Shown here one piece after another: positions 36,427-48,500 of a stretch of DNA of 64,000 bases. A program made the translations under genes and the position numbers. The notes below the pieces were generated by a model, which searched no databases, had not been told where the DNA came from, and worked only from the letters and a program-made list of their open reading frames with translations. The stretch spans positions 868,001 to 932,000 of the forward strand of contig NW_026570225.1 of assembly GCF_019649055.1 (NCBI RefSeq). The letters are read 5' to 3'. Each line of letters opens with the position of its first letter. Positions within the stretch are counted from its first letter, which is position 1. The stretch is from Paramacrobiotus metropolitanus (taxonomy: Eukaryota; Tardigrada; Eutardigrada; Parachela; Macrobiotidae).

Positions 36427-38196
36427 ATGGGAGCAGATTCCAACGGGACTCATTGTGGTTGGCCGGAAAGAGATTTCCATTACATATGGGATCAACCTGG
36501 TTTCAAGTACACCGACATCGTTTTGCGCCCAATCTGGTTGATCATTTGCACTGCGGGGAATATCATTAACATAATTCTCTTGAGAAAGCTTCGCACATTT
36601 CAGGCAACGTTTTTAGTGGCCGTAGCTGTTTTTGATCTGGTGTTTATGTGAGTACAATAAACTAAAAACTTAATAATATGATGTTTGTGGTGCTGCGAGT
36701 GCAATATCTGCTGAACTTGACAGTTATTTCTGTTATAGGTGGTCATGGTCAGTGTATTACATCCGAGTAAGGAAAAATAATAATAATTAATAATAACATA
36801 CATTATAATACTTATGTACGTAACATACAGATGTTGTCGCTACAGTAAATCGTTAGCATATATAATACTGGAAGATTTTGTCCTTGTGTTTTTACAGGAA
36901 GATTTGTCCTTGTGTTTTTACAGGATAGGATTGGAGCCAAAAATATCCAGAACCACTCGGTTTGGGGATTTCTTACCACATGCGAATATTTTGGAAATGT
37001 GGCGGGCCTCTGTTCAGACTGGTGCGTTAATAAACTAGCTTCGCTCAGACGTATAAATCTTGGTAATGGCCTGTAAGTGAAAGTGAAAAAAGTCAGTAAG
37101 TGAAAAAAGAATAGATAAAACGCAACCGCACTCTGCGAACTACGTATTGGGTTTGCAGCTTGTTTTGTTCAACTTTCAATTGTCCCTACTTTACTGCACA
37201 TTATATTACATTAAGTTGTTTGTGTTTGTAGGGTTTTGTTGACATTCAGTCTGGTACGGCTATTGACAGTGATCGATCCATTTTCATCGTTCCTTTATAC
37301 AAAACGGGGAATCCGGATGGTTATCACCGCTTTCGTTCCACTGGCCGGTATCACCAAAATTTACCCTGTTGTGGAATTTATCGTAAAGGACACGCCAGGG
37401 GAAAATGCTACATGGTTCAAACAGTGGCAACAGGTGGAAGATATTGGCACTGTATGTATGCCGCTAAGTCCCTTACCCTGTTCTATTATACAATAATGTA
37501 GGTTGATTGTTATATTGTTGTGACCTTTTGTAGTTAGCCATTCCCGCTGGAGTGTTTCTAGCAATGTTCATAATCAACGCGATGGTTGTGGCTGTGTTGA
37601 TAAAACGACGGATGTTGGTTTCCGGTTCAGCCAGCGAAAATGTAGGAGTGGAAAATGCCAAGAAATTCGCCTTAAAACTGGAGCACACGAAGAAAAAAGT
37701 CTACGTGAAATCACATAAAAAAGAATCTCGAGCATCGGCCACTGTTCGGTTATTAAGCGCTTCCGTGGTGCTATTTTTGATCTGCCGCATTCCCTTTGTG
37801 TTATGGTATGTTCTGATTGAGGCAGAACGACACTGTTTGGTCCATTTGACGGACGATCAGAGCGCAGTATTCTTACCATTTTATTATCAGTTTCTGTATA
37901 TGAACTATTCTGTTAATTTTTTAATTTATTGTGGTGTTAGCCGCGCATATTTTTCGCGGTTCCTCTATTTAATTACGCATTGCCGTCCACGTCCCAAACC
38001 ACCGGTGTATAATTCGCGAGCAACTACGGAAACCATCGTTTCGGACAACCCCTTTTTCGAAACTGATAGTCAAGCATCGGGCCAGGCGAATCTCGACAAC
38101 GATGGCGTTGCATATGGGGCGATTGATAAGACAATTACACTGAATGAGAACGGATCGGTGATTGCTGTGGATGCTGCAGCAAGCAAAGATAGTTAA
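36427..38196 (+). CDS. Orphan rhodopsin-family receptor 2
   Basis: Exons 36427-36647, 36739-36766, 36924-37021, 37232-37451 and 37534-38196; 409 residues. It aligns throughout with receptors 1 and 3: an N-terminus with NGT and CGWPERDF, TM1 beginning LRPIWLIICTAGN, the TM3 end SLVRLLTVIDPF, TM5 with GVFLAMFIINAMV, then IKRRM, TM6 with CRIPFVLWY, and TM7 with SVNFLIYCGVSRAYF. Intron positions and phases match its neighbours, including one splitting the Met codon at the end of TM2. The cytosolic tail is about 70 residues, far shorter than in receptor 1. The acceptor of exon 3 sits in a 26/27 bp tandem duplication that creates a second, frame-shifting AG upstream. Confidence 0.88.
36870..36922 (+). 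repeat. Tandem duplication of a 3' splice site in receptor 2
   Basis: A 27 bp unit starting ggaagattttgtccttgtg (36870-36896) is followed by a 26 bp near-copy (36897-36922). Each ends in a pyrimidine tract and ttttacag. The two AG acceptors end at 36897 and 36923. Only the second keeps the reading frame into the conserved DRIGAKN segment; the first would add 26 nt and shift frame. Confidence 0.9.
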
Positions 38197-39983
38197 CGAC
38201 TTTTAATCGACATCGTGTATGCCATACCTGATCGGTGGCTAGTGACGGACATTCGAAATACTCGAATCCGGAAGGTATTGTTTCTGGTGTCCAGCTCGGT
38301 TGCACACACTTGTTATGTTCTACATACTACAGTAATTGTAAGTAGTTTCCCTACGTGCAGAACATGGAATCGCATGGTGTATGTAATCATTTATAAATTG
38401 CCGTGAGAATTCTTTACAAAAATATCGCAAGGTCATTCCCATGCTCAGTTGCAAGCAACGCAGCGTTGGTGTACCATCTTGGAATCCAATCGGCATGACA
38501 AAACAGTGCACGAAGATATGATACTCTTTTAATTGATTATTCAGTGATACTTCAAGCGCATGATATTAATTTTAGTATGTGCACAAGTTCTTGTGTGATA
38601 TTAATTTTGTTGTTCCTGTTTTAATGCGCTTATATCCCTATGTATTCGTATATTGTTACAAATCCGAGTAAACATTTTAACTTCATTGTAACCTCAGTGC
38701 TGTTTGTAATTTGGATCTTCATCTGTGCACTTTGTTTCTCAAAATTTCGCTTAATGCAGTAGATGCCACGTAATTCGGCTACCCCTGTCGTTGCAAATCG
38801 CTATCGCCGCTATCGTTGGCTATCGTTGCAAACCTTGTGTTAAGGGAAGTGTGCCGGTACAAGTACGTGGTACCATTCGTGTGCATGTGCAAAAACTTTT
38901 GCTTTGCGCACTCCCAAACTCTTTTTTGCATGGTTCTAGAACATTCCTTAGCCAAATGATTTGTTTACACCGGCGTGAAAACATTTTGCGCACGCAACGT
39001 CTGGTTGGATAGATATCAATGAAACAAAATTCCAAAAGTTGCAACGCATCGAGTTGAACCGAAAGTCTCATTACGAAACGATCCTCTTCAAATTTTACAT
39101 GAAAACGCACATTACGATGACGATCGTAGCACCACGGAATCCATGATATCGTGGTAGCTCCACTGGATTTCAACGAATGACGTTGATACTCCGCTGCTTT
39201 ATTCAGTTAACGAAAGTGGTCAGTTTAATAAATGAATAACATAATTTAATAGGCAATAGCCAATCGAGTAATAAAAAGCAGGCGCGATAATATTATGTAA
39301 CATTCATGTAATCAATAATATGATAATAATACGCTATAATGTTTAAGCATACTAGTTCTTGCTCACATTGAATCCTGCGCAAATCGCGCCGTCATTCGCC
39401 GTAAGCTTCACCGTAATTTTTGCAAAACCGCTACTTACCTGGAAACAATAAACCTAACCGTTAGAACAATATTTGGTGATTTTCCTTCGTTTATTTACGC
39501 AGTCATATCCCCGCGGCTAGAATGCTATTTGTGAATTAGGCAATACCGTGAAACGTCTCGTACCGGGCCATGTTTTCGTTTTCTAATCCAAACGGACGGC
39601 TTCGATATTACAGTTTACTCGTGAGCAACTGTTTAGTTTTTTTCTATTTCAGGCTAAGAAAAATTTTGCGCTGTCGTATTACTGCAATAATCATGTCAAA
39701 TTTGGGTTTCTATCGCGCCGTCATTCGCCGCTTACATTTTGCGCTGTACGCTTACATTGATTTTCGTCTTTTACAAATACGCAGTTGGCCAAATACAAAT
39801 GGGTGATAGATACTCTTCTACGCTAGAACTACTGTTTCGAACGTACGCAAGTCAGATTCAGATTTAGCGGACCCAAACTGCGTTCTTCGGTAACATTTCT
39901 TGTTACAGTGAATTTGACGCAAAAGCATTTTTATTGGGTAAAATTATTGTTTATATTTATTTGATTTCTTTAATACGGCAGCA
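38197..39983. other. Intergenic between receptors 2 and 3
   Basis: 1.8 kb without a supported gene. It holds gctatcg-type short repeats near 38800 and a direct repeat, tcgcgccgtcattcgccg, near 39387 and again near 39713. Confidence 0.5.
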
Positions 39984-41792
39984 ATGAGCCAAAACGCAAC
40001 TCATTGTGGCTGGCCGGAGCGGAACTTTATTTATATATATAGCCAGCCCGGCTTCAAATATACTGATAGTGTCCTGCGTCCAATTTGGCTGTTAATCTGC
40101 ACAACCGGCAATATCATCAACATAATTCTCCTGAGAAAAATCACCACGTTCCAGGCAACATTTCTGGTTTCAGTGGCTGCTTTTGATATGATATTCATGT
40201 ATACCAGCAACACTATACAATCAAATTTGAATTCGTAGTTCCTTTGTTACTGACGTACTGTGAATTTGTACATATTTGTATTTGTACTCGCATAATCATA
40301 TCCTGCGAGCTTAATGATGCATGTTATACGCATACTGTACGCATGACATTAACAGTGAATTTTTCGTCCTTTTCAGGTGGTCCTGGTTTTTTGCAATGTA
40401 CATCCGGGTAAGCTGTACTTACGAGTTAATCTTAACTGTGCGGAACGACAGTGTAGGAAACGTGCTACGTACATACCAATTCTAATTAGCAGAGGCCAAT
40501 CTATGCACAGTATAAGGAATTTTACGGAATAATTGCAAGTTTACAAAGTGAGGCCTTGGTAAGGCCTATCGGGTATAATAGACTGGTATACTGTACAACT
40601 TGGCTACGTCATTTAATTTGACTTGCATCAGTTTCCGCTTATTTCTAAATTTCTGGTAATTATAACTTTCCAGGATCGGGTAGGGGAATACAACATTGCC
40701 GGTCAAGCAGCCTGGGCGACACTGACGAGCATCGAGTACTTCGGCAACGTTGCAGCGCTTTGTTCGGATTGGTATGCCTTTACGTTTACGCTTCAGGTAG
40801 CGATGATAGTCATCATAAAAATTAAGGAACAAATTCTGAAATTTCTAGGACACTTTTGATATTCAGTCTGATACGGCTGCTAACCGTCATTGATCCATTC
40901 TCATCCATCTGGTACACCAAAACAAAAATTCGAATACTGATCACCTGCATAATACCGTTGGCCGGCATTGCCAAAATTTACCAAATGGTCGATTACGGTA
41001 CGCAGGACAAGCCAGCGCAGAACTCTACATGGCTTAAGCAATGGCGCGATGTTGAGGATATCGGAACTGTAAGTCCGCCCTCGCATTAGACAAGGGCATT
41101 CTGATCAATTTAAATTTTGTTCGTTATTTTAATGTATTCTACAATTATGCCCGTATTAGTTGGCGATTCCCGTGGGGGTGTTCCTGGCAATGTTGATTAT
41201 CAACGTTCTGGTGTTGTTAATCCTGATCAAGCGCCGCATGCTGCAGCCATCAGCCACCGGCGGAAACGTTGACCTGGATAAATTCACAAAATTCTGCCTC
41301 CAGCTGGAACGCAAAAAAGGAGAAGTTGTCGTAAATTTTCAGCAAAAGGAAACCCGCGCTGCCACAACCGTGCGCCTTCTGACCGCCTCGGTGGTGTTGT
41401 TTCTTATCTGCCGAATTCCCTTTATATCCTGGTATATTCTGCTGATACTGGAACGGCACTGCTTAGCGCATATATCGGACAATGACAGTGTGATATTTCT
41501 GATATTTTACTACCAGTTCTTGTACATCAATTTTTCCGTCAATTTCTTAATCTACTGCGGCGTCAGTCGGATATATCTGATGCGCTTTCTGAAATTAACC
41601 GCCAGTTGTCGGCATCCGAAAGCGCCGGAATTCCGGTCCCGAAGTACTCTGGAAACAACCCTTTCTGAGAACTCCCCGAATGCTGCGGAAAACATTGAAC
41701 GGTTCGACGCAGGAAATACTGAAAAAACAATCAGACTGGGAAGAAACGGTACGGTTTTGGCTGCGGAGAAACGTCCTAACAAGCAGGGATGA
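39984..41792 (+). CDS. Orphan rhodopsin-family receptor 3
   Basis: Exons 39984-40198, 40377-40407, 40674-40771, 40849-41068 and 41160-41792; 398 residues. Same architecture and intron phases as receptor 2. The N-terminus has NAT and CGWPERNF; TM1 contains LRPIWLLICTTGNI; the TM3 end is SLIRLLTVIDPF, with Arg kept but no acidic residue before it; TM5 has GVFLAMLIINVLV, then IKRRM; TM6 has CRIPFISWY; TM7 has SVNFLIYCGVSRIYL. Exon 2 is one codon longer than in its paralogues. The tail is short, with a few Ser/Thr. It is followed by a poly(A) signal at 42117 and is convergent with methylsterol monooxygenase. Confidence 0.88.
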
Positions 41793-42116
41793 AAGCGTGA
41801 AATACGCGCACACCGGACGTTGCTGTTTTGAGTTATTGAGATATCGCTGGTCTCGACCAGGCTATGAATGTCCAACGCTGGCAATGCTGATACACTATCG
41901 TTATAAGAAGTGATACTGTAATCTTTTCATTATAAAGGTTGGCAGTAGCTGACCGCTCCGTTTACAGGAACTGGAAGTAAACTGCATATCGGTTTTCCAG
42001 CCTACAGGGACAGAATTTATTTATCAAAGCAGTGCTAATGCGGTTGTGATTTGCAACAGTACTAAAACTAATGTTTGTTCAGCAACATTTGGTGTATCGC
42101 ATCAGCATGTAAAGTC

Positions 42117-42122
42117 AATAAA
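42117..42122 (+). terminator. Poly(A) signal AATAAA, probably for receptor 3
   Basis: A canonical hexamer 325 bp downstream of the receptor 3 stop codon. Use is inferred from position. Confidence 0.5.
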
Positions 42123-42174
42123 GGGCAAACTACAGTCAAAAATGGCGTATTCAAATGCAGAGACTACTGGCAAG

Positions 42175-42180
42175 TTTATT
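42175..42180 (-). terminator. Poly(A) signal AATAAA, probably for methylsterol monooxygenase
   Basis: Minus-strand AATAAA about 305 bp after the stop at 42485. Another minus-strand copy lies near 42016. Confidence 0.45.
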
Positions 42181-42484
42181 TTGGCTGGATAACAATGTCA
42201 ATACATACTCGTACGAATAATTAAAACATAAAAGTTCAGACGAAATTTCAGAATGCTAAGCGCAACCCAAATTCATATCACAGAATGTCACTTATGTTCG
42301 TAATAAAATTCACGGATAAATCAAACGATTTTATCGATATAAAAAATTCCAACAGTCCAACAAAAACGTGTTTTTCCTACAAAATTCCATGAACAATCAT
42401 CAGTGCGCCACTATGGGAGCAGTCTGACACCCACAAGGATCACACGCGTTTCAATTTCAAGGTTCTGCAATTCGTCGCATAGTA

Positions 42485-44054
42485 TTACTGGCCTTTCTTA
42501 TCATCGGTACCCTTTGCGGCGAGAAATTCGTTATACTGCCGATCGGTTCCAAACAATTTATCCCACCAAGTAAATGTTGATGCATAATTGCCAGTAAAGT
42601 TCTGATGATGAAAGTCATGGTAGCGGGCTCCTAAACGAAAAACAACATCTAAAAACCAGCCTGTGTGGACCCCAAGTTCATAACTACAGAGTACCTGCAT
42701 AACCCGGAACCAAATGAAACGGATTAATCCACGGAATGTCATAACCACTATGCACGTCAATCGTTTCCAGCAGCCGGAAAGTGACCCACACCCACAGCAA
42801 GATAATGTGTGTGCAAAATGTCATAATGCCGATGAAGAATCCCGCTCCCAAGATTAACGTTTCCGCCGGATGGGCATACTCAGCCACCATACCGAACGGC
42901 GCCTGTCAACACAAAACACAGCGAATCACCGCTTGTAACACCAAGAACAACAGACTTTCAATTTATCATTCATAAAATCAGATGAATTAGAAAGACAGTC
43001 AAAAACTTGCTGTTATCGACCTTAATAAATCATCATCAGGCACAGACCGAATGCTTGCCTGATAATTGTGGTGAATTTTGTGGATATGTTTGTAGATGCT
43101 GCGATGGTGCAGTGCGCGATGAAGAAAATAATGCCATGTGTCTTCAATTACCGCGCAGCCCAGTACTTGCCCCGTTAAGACATACCAGCGCGGCATGGAA
43201 TCCCAAGCGTAGGGAATATCGAAGTACTCGGTAAATGTAAAGGTCCCGCAGATCAGCGGGAACTGAAAACATACAAAAAAATAAGTAGGCTTATAAAAGA
43301 TGCACAAGCGAAACAGGCGTGGATGATGTGGAATCAAACTGAATAAGCATCAATATCCACGGGCTCATACCTGAATGCAGAAATGGCTAAACATTAATTT
43401 TTTAAAGCATTTCCACTGCTGTTCAAATGTTTCAGGTTTATTCCTTTGGATTTTAAAGCGCTGCATAAAGGGAATGAACTGGAACATAAACGCCGGCAGG
43501 CATGCTCCGAAGTAAACAATCTACAACATTGCAAAACGGGCAAAAGGACATCACCACATGGTACACATAATGTATGTATTTATCTCAACTAAAGGTTTAT
43601 TACTATTCTAGCGGAATCTAGATTCTAGCCATGAAATAGATGGGCCTAATGTAACATTTCCCCGATACACAAAATTCGAAAACTGAACTATGAAATAATT
43701 CTCACGGCTATGACCAGCCACTACTCAGTGACTACTGCTTTAAACTTTGTTTTGTAAAGTAAATAGTATAGATATTACTAAAACATCCGACTATGAAAAC
43801 TATGAAATACCCCACACTTGTATGCCCAAAGTAACTGCCGCATAAAAGCTACATTAGAAGAGAATGCTGTCACTCACTTCGTGTACTAGGACAGATCCAA
43901 AAACAGAGATCTGGAATTTCGTGTAGCGACTTAACATGCTTTCCCAGATAAATCTAAAGGGCTCCCGTAAGAAGTCATCCGCAATGATTCTTGGCAGAAT
44001 ACCGAAATCATCCGAAAGAGAAGTAGTATTATTAACCATTCCGAGATTTGCCAT
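42485..44054 (-). CDS. MSMO1: Methylsterol monooxygenase (C-4 methyl sterol oxidase), MSMO1/ERG25 family
   Basis: Minus-strand exons in reading order: 44054-43878, 43520-43371, 43262-43059, 42902-42695, 42630-42485; 294 residues, against about 293 in human MSMO1. It is an integral ER membrane di-iron enzyme with the three histidine boxes: HYFLHR (about 153-158), HKIHH (about 170) and HDFHHQN (about 250). Other family signatures are [38 protein letters not shown] and [10 protein letters not shown]. The family oxidises C-4 methyl groups of sterols using O2 and cytochrome b5. The intron between exons 3 and 4 uses a GC donor (CAG/GCAAGC), because only that join restores the conserved QAPFGM. In an animal that cannot make sterols the substrate would be diet-derived; that is inference. 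Confidence 0.95.
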
Positions 44055-45518
44055 TTTCCTACAAGAGCTCCAGAACAGCAATCCGTACTATGGAAGACGT
44101 GTTCTTTTTCTAATGGAATTCAACAGGAACTGACAAGCCGTGGCAAGCAAAGATTCTGGGAGCTGGAAACCGCTAATATTGTGGAGCACTTTCTGCATGC
44201 TCCTTCCGCACAACTGGTCCGAAAAGAAACCCGGTCACTACTGCGCAGTACTCGACACGGAATTCCGAACAGCAGATGAGCAAAATCCAGAACAGCGACT
44301 GGTAACTGGCTAGAAAAGTGGTTCCACTACGCTGAAGCGAATGATCGGATCAGCTGATTGGGACGATAAACAAGCGGAAACGAGAAACTTGGACTGATTG
44401 GATCTGCTGAATGGAGATGCACTGCCGTCATGGCTCTCACCATACAAATATCGGATCGCTATGGCATCCGCCCAGAGACATCGCATGGGTGCAGATTTGC
44501 ACCGTGCAATAGTATTTTTGTCCCTGGCCAGGACGCCGAAACTTTTTAGAAGAGGAATTGTTGAAATTGTACTATGTTAGCAATTTATATCTCGCGATAA
44601 GAACCAGAAACGAGAGATCCGAGTTCACACAGAAATGATCTAGGGATTTCCTTCGTATAAGGTACCGGTATGTGAGAAAAAAACTGTTTAAAGAGCTAAT
44701 GAGTGGTAACCGCATACGGCCCATACTACTACTCTAGTACGTATCCAAAGCTTAAAATCCGTGTTGAGTCTGTTGACCACTGCAACAAATTAACTCGTAA
44801 CAAAGAAGCTATAATTAGTCAATGCATTTTGGAAATCGTGCAGCACGTTCTGGACTGTTCCAGAAACCAAACTGCATTTTAAAAGAAATTTCCAGTCAAC
44901 ATTTAAATCCATTGTTTAATTGGTTTCGGCCGGTAATAACTATCATCAAGATTTTTTTTTCACGGCCGAACCTTAGCGATCTGTTGTGCCGGCTAGACAA
45001 ACTCCGTTCAAAAGCATCACAGGGACATGTCAAAAATAAAAGCAGAATCAAGCTGAAGGTACGTTATATTCAGTTAACCGTCAGACTTGAACAAAGCGAC
45101 ACTGGGTCTGATGCTGTCAACAAAAATAAAATGGAGACTTATAAGTACTGTACATCAACCGATACTTGTGAACCGTGAACAAGTTTCGCGCAGAAATCAA
45201 AAGTGCGTATGAGGGAAACCAAACTCGGATGATGGCAGATAATGCCGCACGCATACAGAGTACTGCGGAAAAAAACAGCGTCACGGACACGCAGCACCAT
45301 GCTACTCAACAATTTAGCCCACTCTTTACAGACGATCCATACTTTTATCGGCCGGTCTAAGTGATCACATTCACGGGATCATAGGCAAATTCCAGGACGA
45401 TCAGATCAAACCAGAGGAACTTAAAGATTAAACGCAAGTTCTTGAATGCTGCGCTCTGTGACAGGAGCCAACGCATTTAAGCGAAAAGGAAATAAATAAT
45501 GATGATGATCAGTGGGAA
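44055..45518. other. Intergenic, MSMO1 promoter side and 3' side of the PXK-like gene
   Basis: 1.46 kb with only short, unconvincing open frames. It should contain the MSMO1 promoter (minus strand) and the 3' UTR of the PXK-like gene. I saw no specific site. Confidence 0.5.
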
Positions 45519-48500
45519 TCAAACACTGGGAACGGCAGCGTGACTGACATCTTGAGAAGGGGAGACTGGCACCACGAGGGCCGCGGATTTGTGCGCATGC
45601 ATGTCCAAACTGCGACTGCGTGTCTGTTTGGCTCGCAAGGCCAGCGCCTGGGCATCTTCCACGTCCGAAGCTGACTCGGATCCGGTATCCTGTGCACTAG
45701 CGGATGCTAAAGCAAAGCAGCCCATCGAAGGACTCCGGTGTTTCTTATGGGAGGGAGAGAAAAATCTACGTATCACCTAAAACGCAACAAATATTTACGC
45801 TTAAGCATGTTCAAGTCCCAAACCAATTCAATTCGCGCCTTGAATTTCAACGCTGGAATTAAATACAGCAAAAACAACTGATGAAACCGTTTACTACATA
45901 TATAATCCATAACCATTTACTGTCCGACTATAGTGTTTATAAATCCTATACAAACCTGTATGCTTCCACTTTTTCTCACGCGTCCCAAAACTGGACTAAT
46001 TGGCCGGAAAAAGGGACCGTCTTTCACAACCGTATTATGGAATGTCTGCCAAATATTAACATCAGTTGACACCCATGAGAAAAAACTACATACCACTGCC
46101 TGCTTTAAAACACCTAATGTTTAATCAGATACCCTGAAAACACAAAACCATATGATTCGAATAAAGAAACAACCGAAGATTATTGCAGAAACCAAGCAGA
46201 GCTTGCAGAAACGAGCCGGAACACCGAACACAAATCAAACGCGTCATGGAATAACGAAACAACAAAAGCATACTTTTTCGCCTTCACTCAGACGCTTTTC
46301 AATGCGTTCGGCCAGCCCACGACAGAATCCGACCACTTTGCTTGTTAGCCGAATGGGCGGACATTCCACTTGCATGGTCACCGAGCTGAAGAACCTTTGC
46401 AGACAAAACATAATGCAAACCACATTTCCGTTTCTGAAGACTTTTTACTTACGGAATTGAGAGGAGAAATTTTACAGTTGGCATGCCCTTAACAAAGCAC
46501 GCCTCGGTAGTGATCAAAAGATTGAGAATGGACTGAACATCGGACGGACACTCAGGCGGCAGAGATTCAATGCACGGTGCATCCAGACCTTCTCCAAAGG
46601 TCATTTCATATAAAATCCTCCCAAAACAGTACACATCAATAGACGGAAACATCTAAAAGGTATCTACGGTCAGGATAAAATAAACAAAAGCCGCAACAAT
46701 CTCCTACCGAGATTTTTGGAAGTTGTACAAGATACGGGCGATAATAGGCAGGAAGGCCAATAATGGAGTTGTGAAGACCGGCCAGACGACATGTGCCCCT
46801 TTCCAGCATTACATTACGAGCGTGCAGATTTCCTGAAAAAAAAACCCTTCCGTTTAAAGTATACACAGTCCACAGAAGGCCCTTTTGTCCAAGAGCAACT
46901 CAGAACCTTACAAAAATTTTCGGTAATCTAGTCCATATTAAACGCACAAAAACAGAAGAAATAACGGTTTTTATCCATCTAATAATGTCCAGTCAGCTAT
47001 AGTAAAGTAACCAAAGCACAGTATACGTAAATCACGCAAAAAGGTAACCATTAAAGATCTTATTACCATAAGGTATGCCGGCTTCGTGGATAACATTCAA
47101 AGCCTCCAAAATCTGTCGACCATATGTACGCACTTCATCCAAACTAAACGGCCGGCGTTCGTGGCAACGTATATACTTTTTGTGAAAATGTTTGGTAAAC
47201 CGAGATTTATAAATGCGATCCTTCAGCGAACCACCGGAGCAGATGGGTTCCATAATCAGGCACCCCGCTTCATGAAAACTTTCATAAACGATAGGAAATA
47301 TCAATGGATGCTGCAAATAACAAAAAAATTTCCCCAATTATTCCCTGTTTAGGCGTTTTGTAAACAACAACAACAAGTGACCTGTAGGTGTAAAACCTGC
47401 AGCTGCTTCAACGCTTCCTGGCGCTCTTTCACTTCCACGTGCGAGTATTTCCGGTTCACGAAGGTCTACATCAGCAATTAAAACAGTTGCCTCCAAGAAT
47501 ATTATCACGATGAATCGATTTTTTTGCAACCTTACCCAGCTCATCATCAGTTTGGAATCCCGGTTCAGGCTTTCTCTGACAATAGCGTAATGTTTGGCAA
47601 ACCGCCAGCCAATGCATGGCAATCGCTCATCGATCTCCCATATTCCTTCGCTGTTTAGTACCATCTTCGCATGTTGCATAGCTAAACCTACAAGAAAATT
47701 ATCAAGTTAAACTATCGCGATAAACAAATAGTACGACAAAACTTACCATGCCAATCGGTCAAACCCAACTTCGGAAATAAGAGATAGCGCAGGGAGGGGT
47801 TGGTACAAGCCAAAAGGCTAGTGCAGATCGACTGCAGAAATTCCTAAATGCAATCATTCTTACTGTTAGTTGAAGTATTGCAAAATTTATAATCAACAAG
47901 CAGCTACACTGCATAAAGAAACTGTCCAACATAGACAAGAGGGTCTATTCATCTTCTAAAGCAAAAGCAACAAGCGAACTATTTTCAAATTCTTGGGATA
48001 ATTCGGCACTCTGTTAATGTGCATCACAGAATGAGAATCAGATAGCAAGAAACTAGAATTAACTGTAAAGCAGGATAATTCCCATGATTACCAACCTGCC
48101 AATAGGTGCGCCTAGCATTGATGGCCGGCTTTGTCGAAGCCATTGTTGCCATATTGGTCGGCAGTGCTGTCAGCACATCCAGTTCCCCGGCGACACTGGA
48201 CGCGGACGACTGATCACTGGCCAAACTAGGCACCGGAGATGGACAGGGTGAAGCGGTCGGTTCAACGGTCTCGTGATGGTATTCTTCGCGCTCTCTTCCG
48301 CTGGTTTTGCGAGTTCGAGAATGTCCCGGAGTACATCCCGGCGCATAGCCTTCGCGTTTGAGATCAGCGGCCAGCTGGTGCAGGGCATCACAGGAAATTT
48401 CCACCATAAAATCCTTGTAGGCAGCGTCACTGAACGGGCCTGTTCGTACACGAACGGTGTACATCTAAAAATCAACAAACACTGGGAAACCGTGAACACT

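Larger units (their letters stand above)
41793..42484. other. Convergent 3' region of receptor 3 and methylsterol monooxygenase
   Basis: The 692 bp between two stop codons facing each other. It carries a plus-strand and a minus-strand poly(A) signal about 50 bp apart, so the two 3' UTRs probably meet or overlap. There is no coding sequence. Confidence 0.6.
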
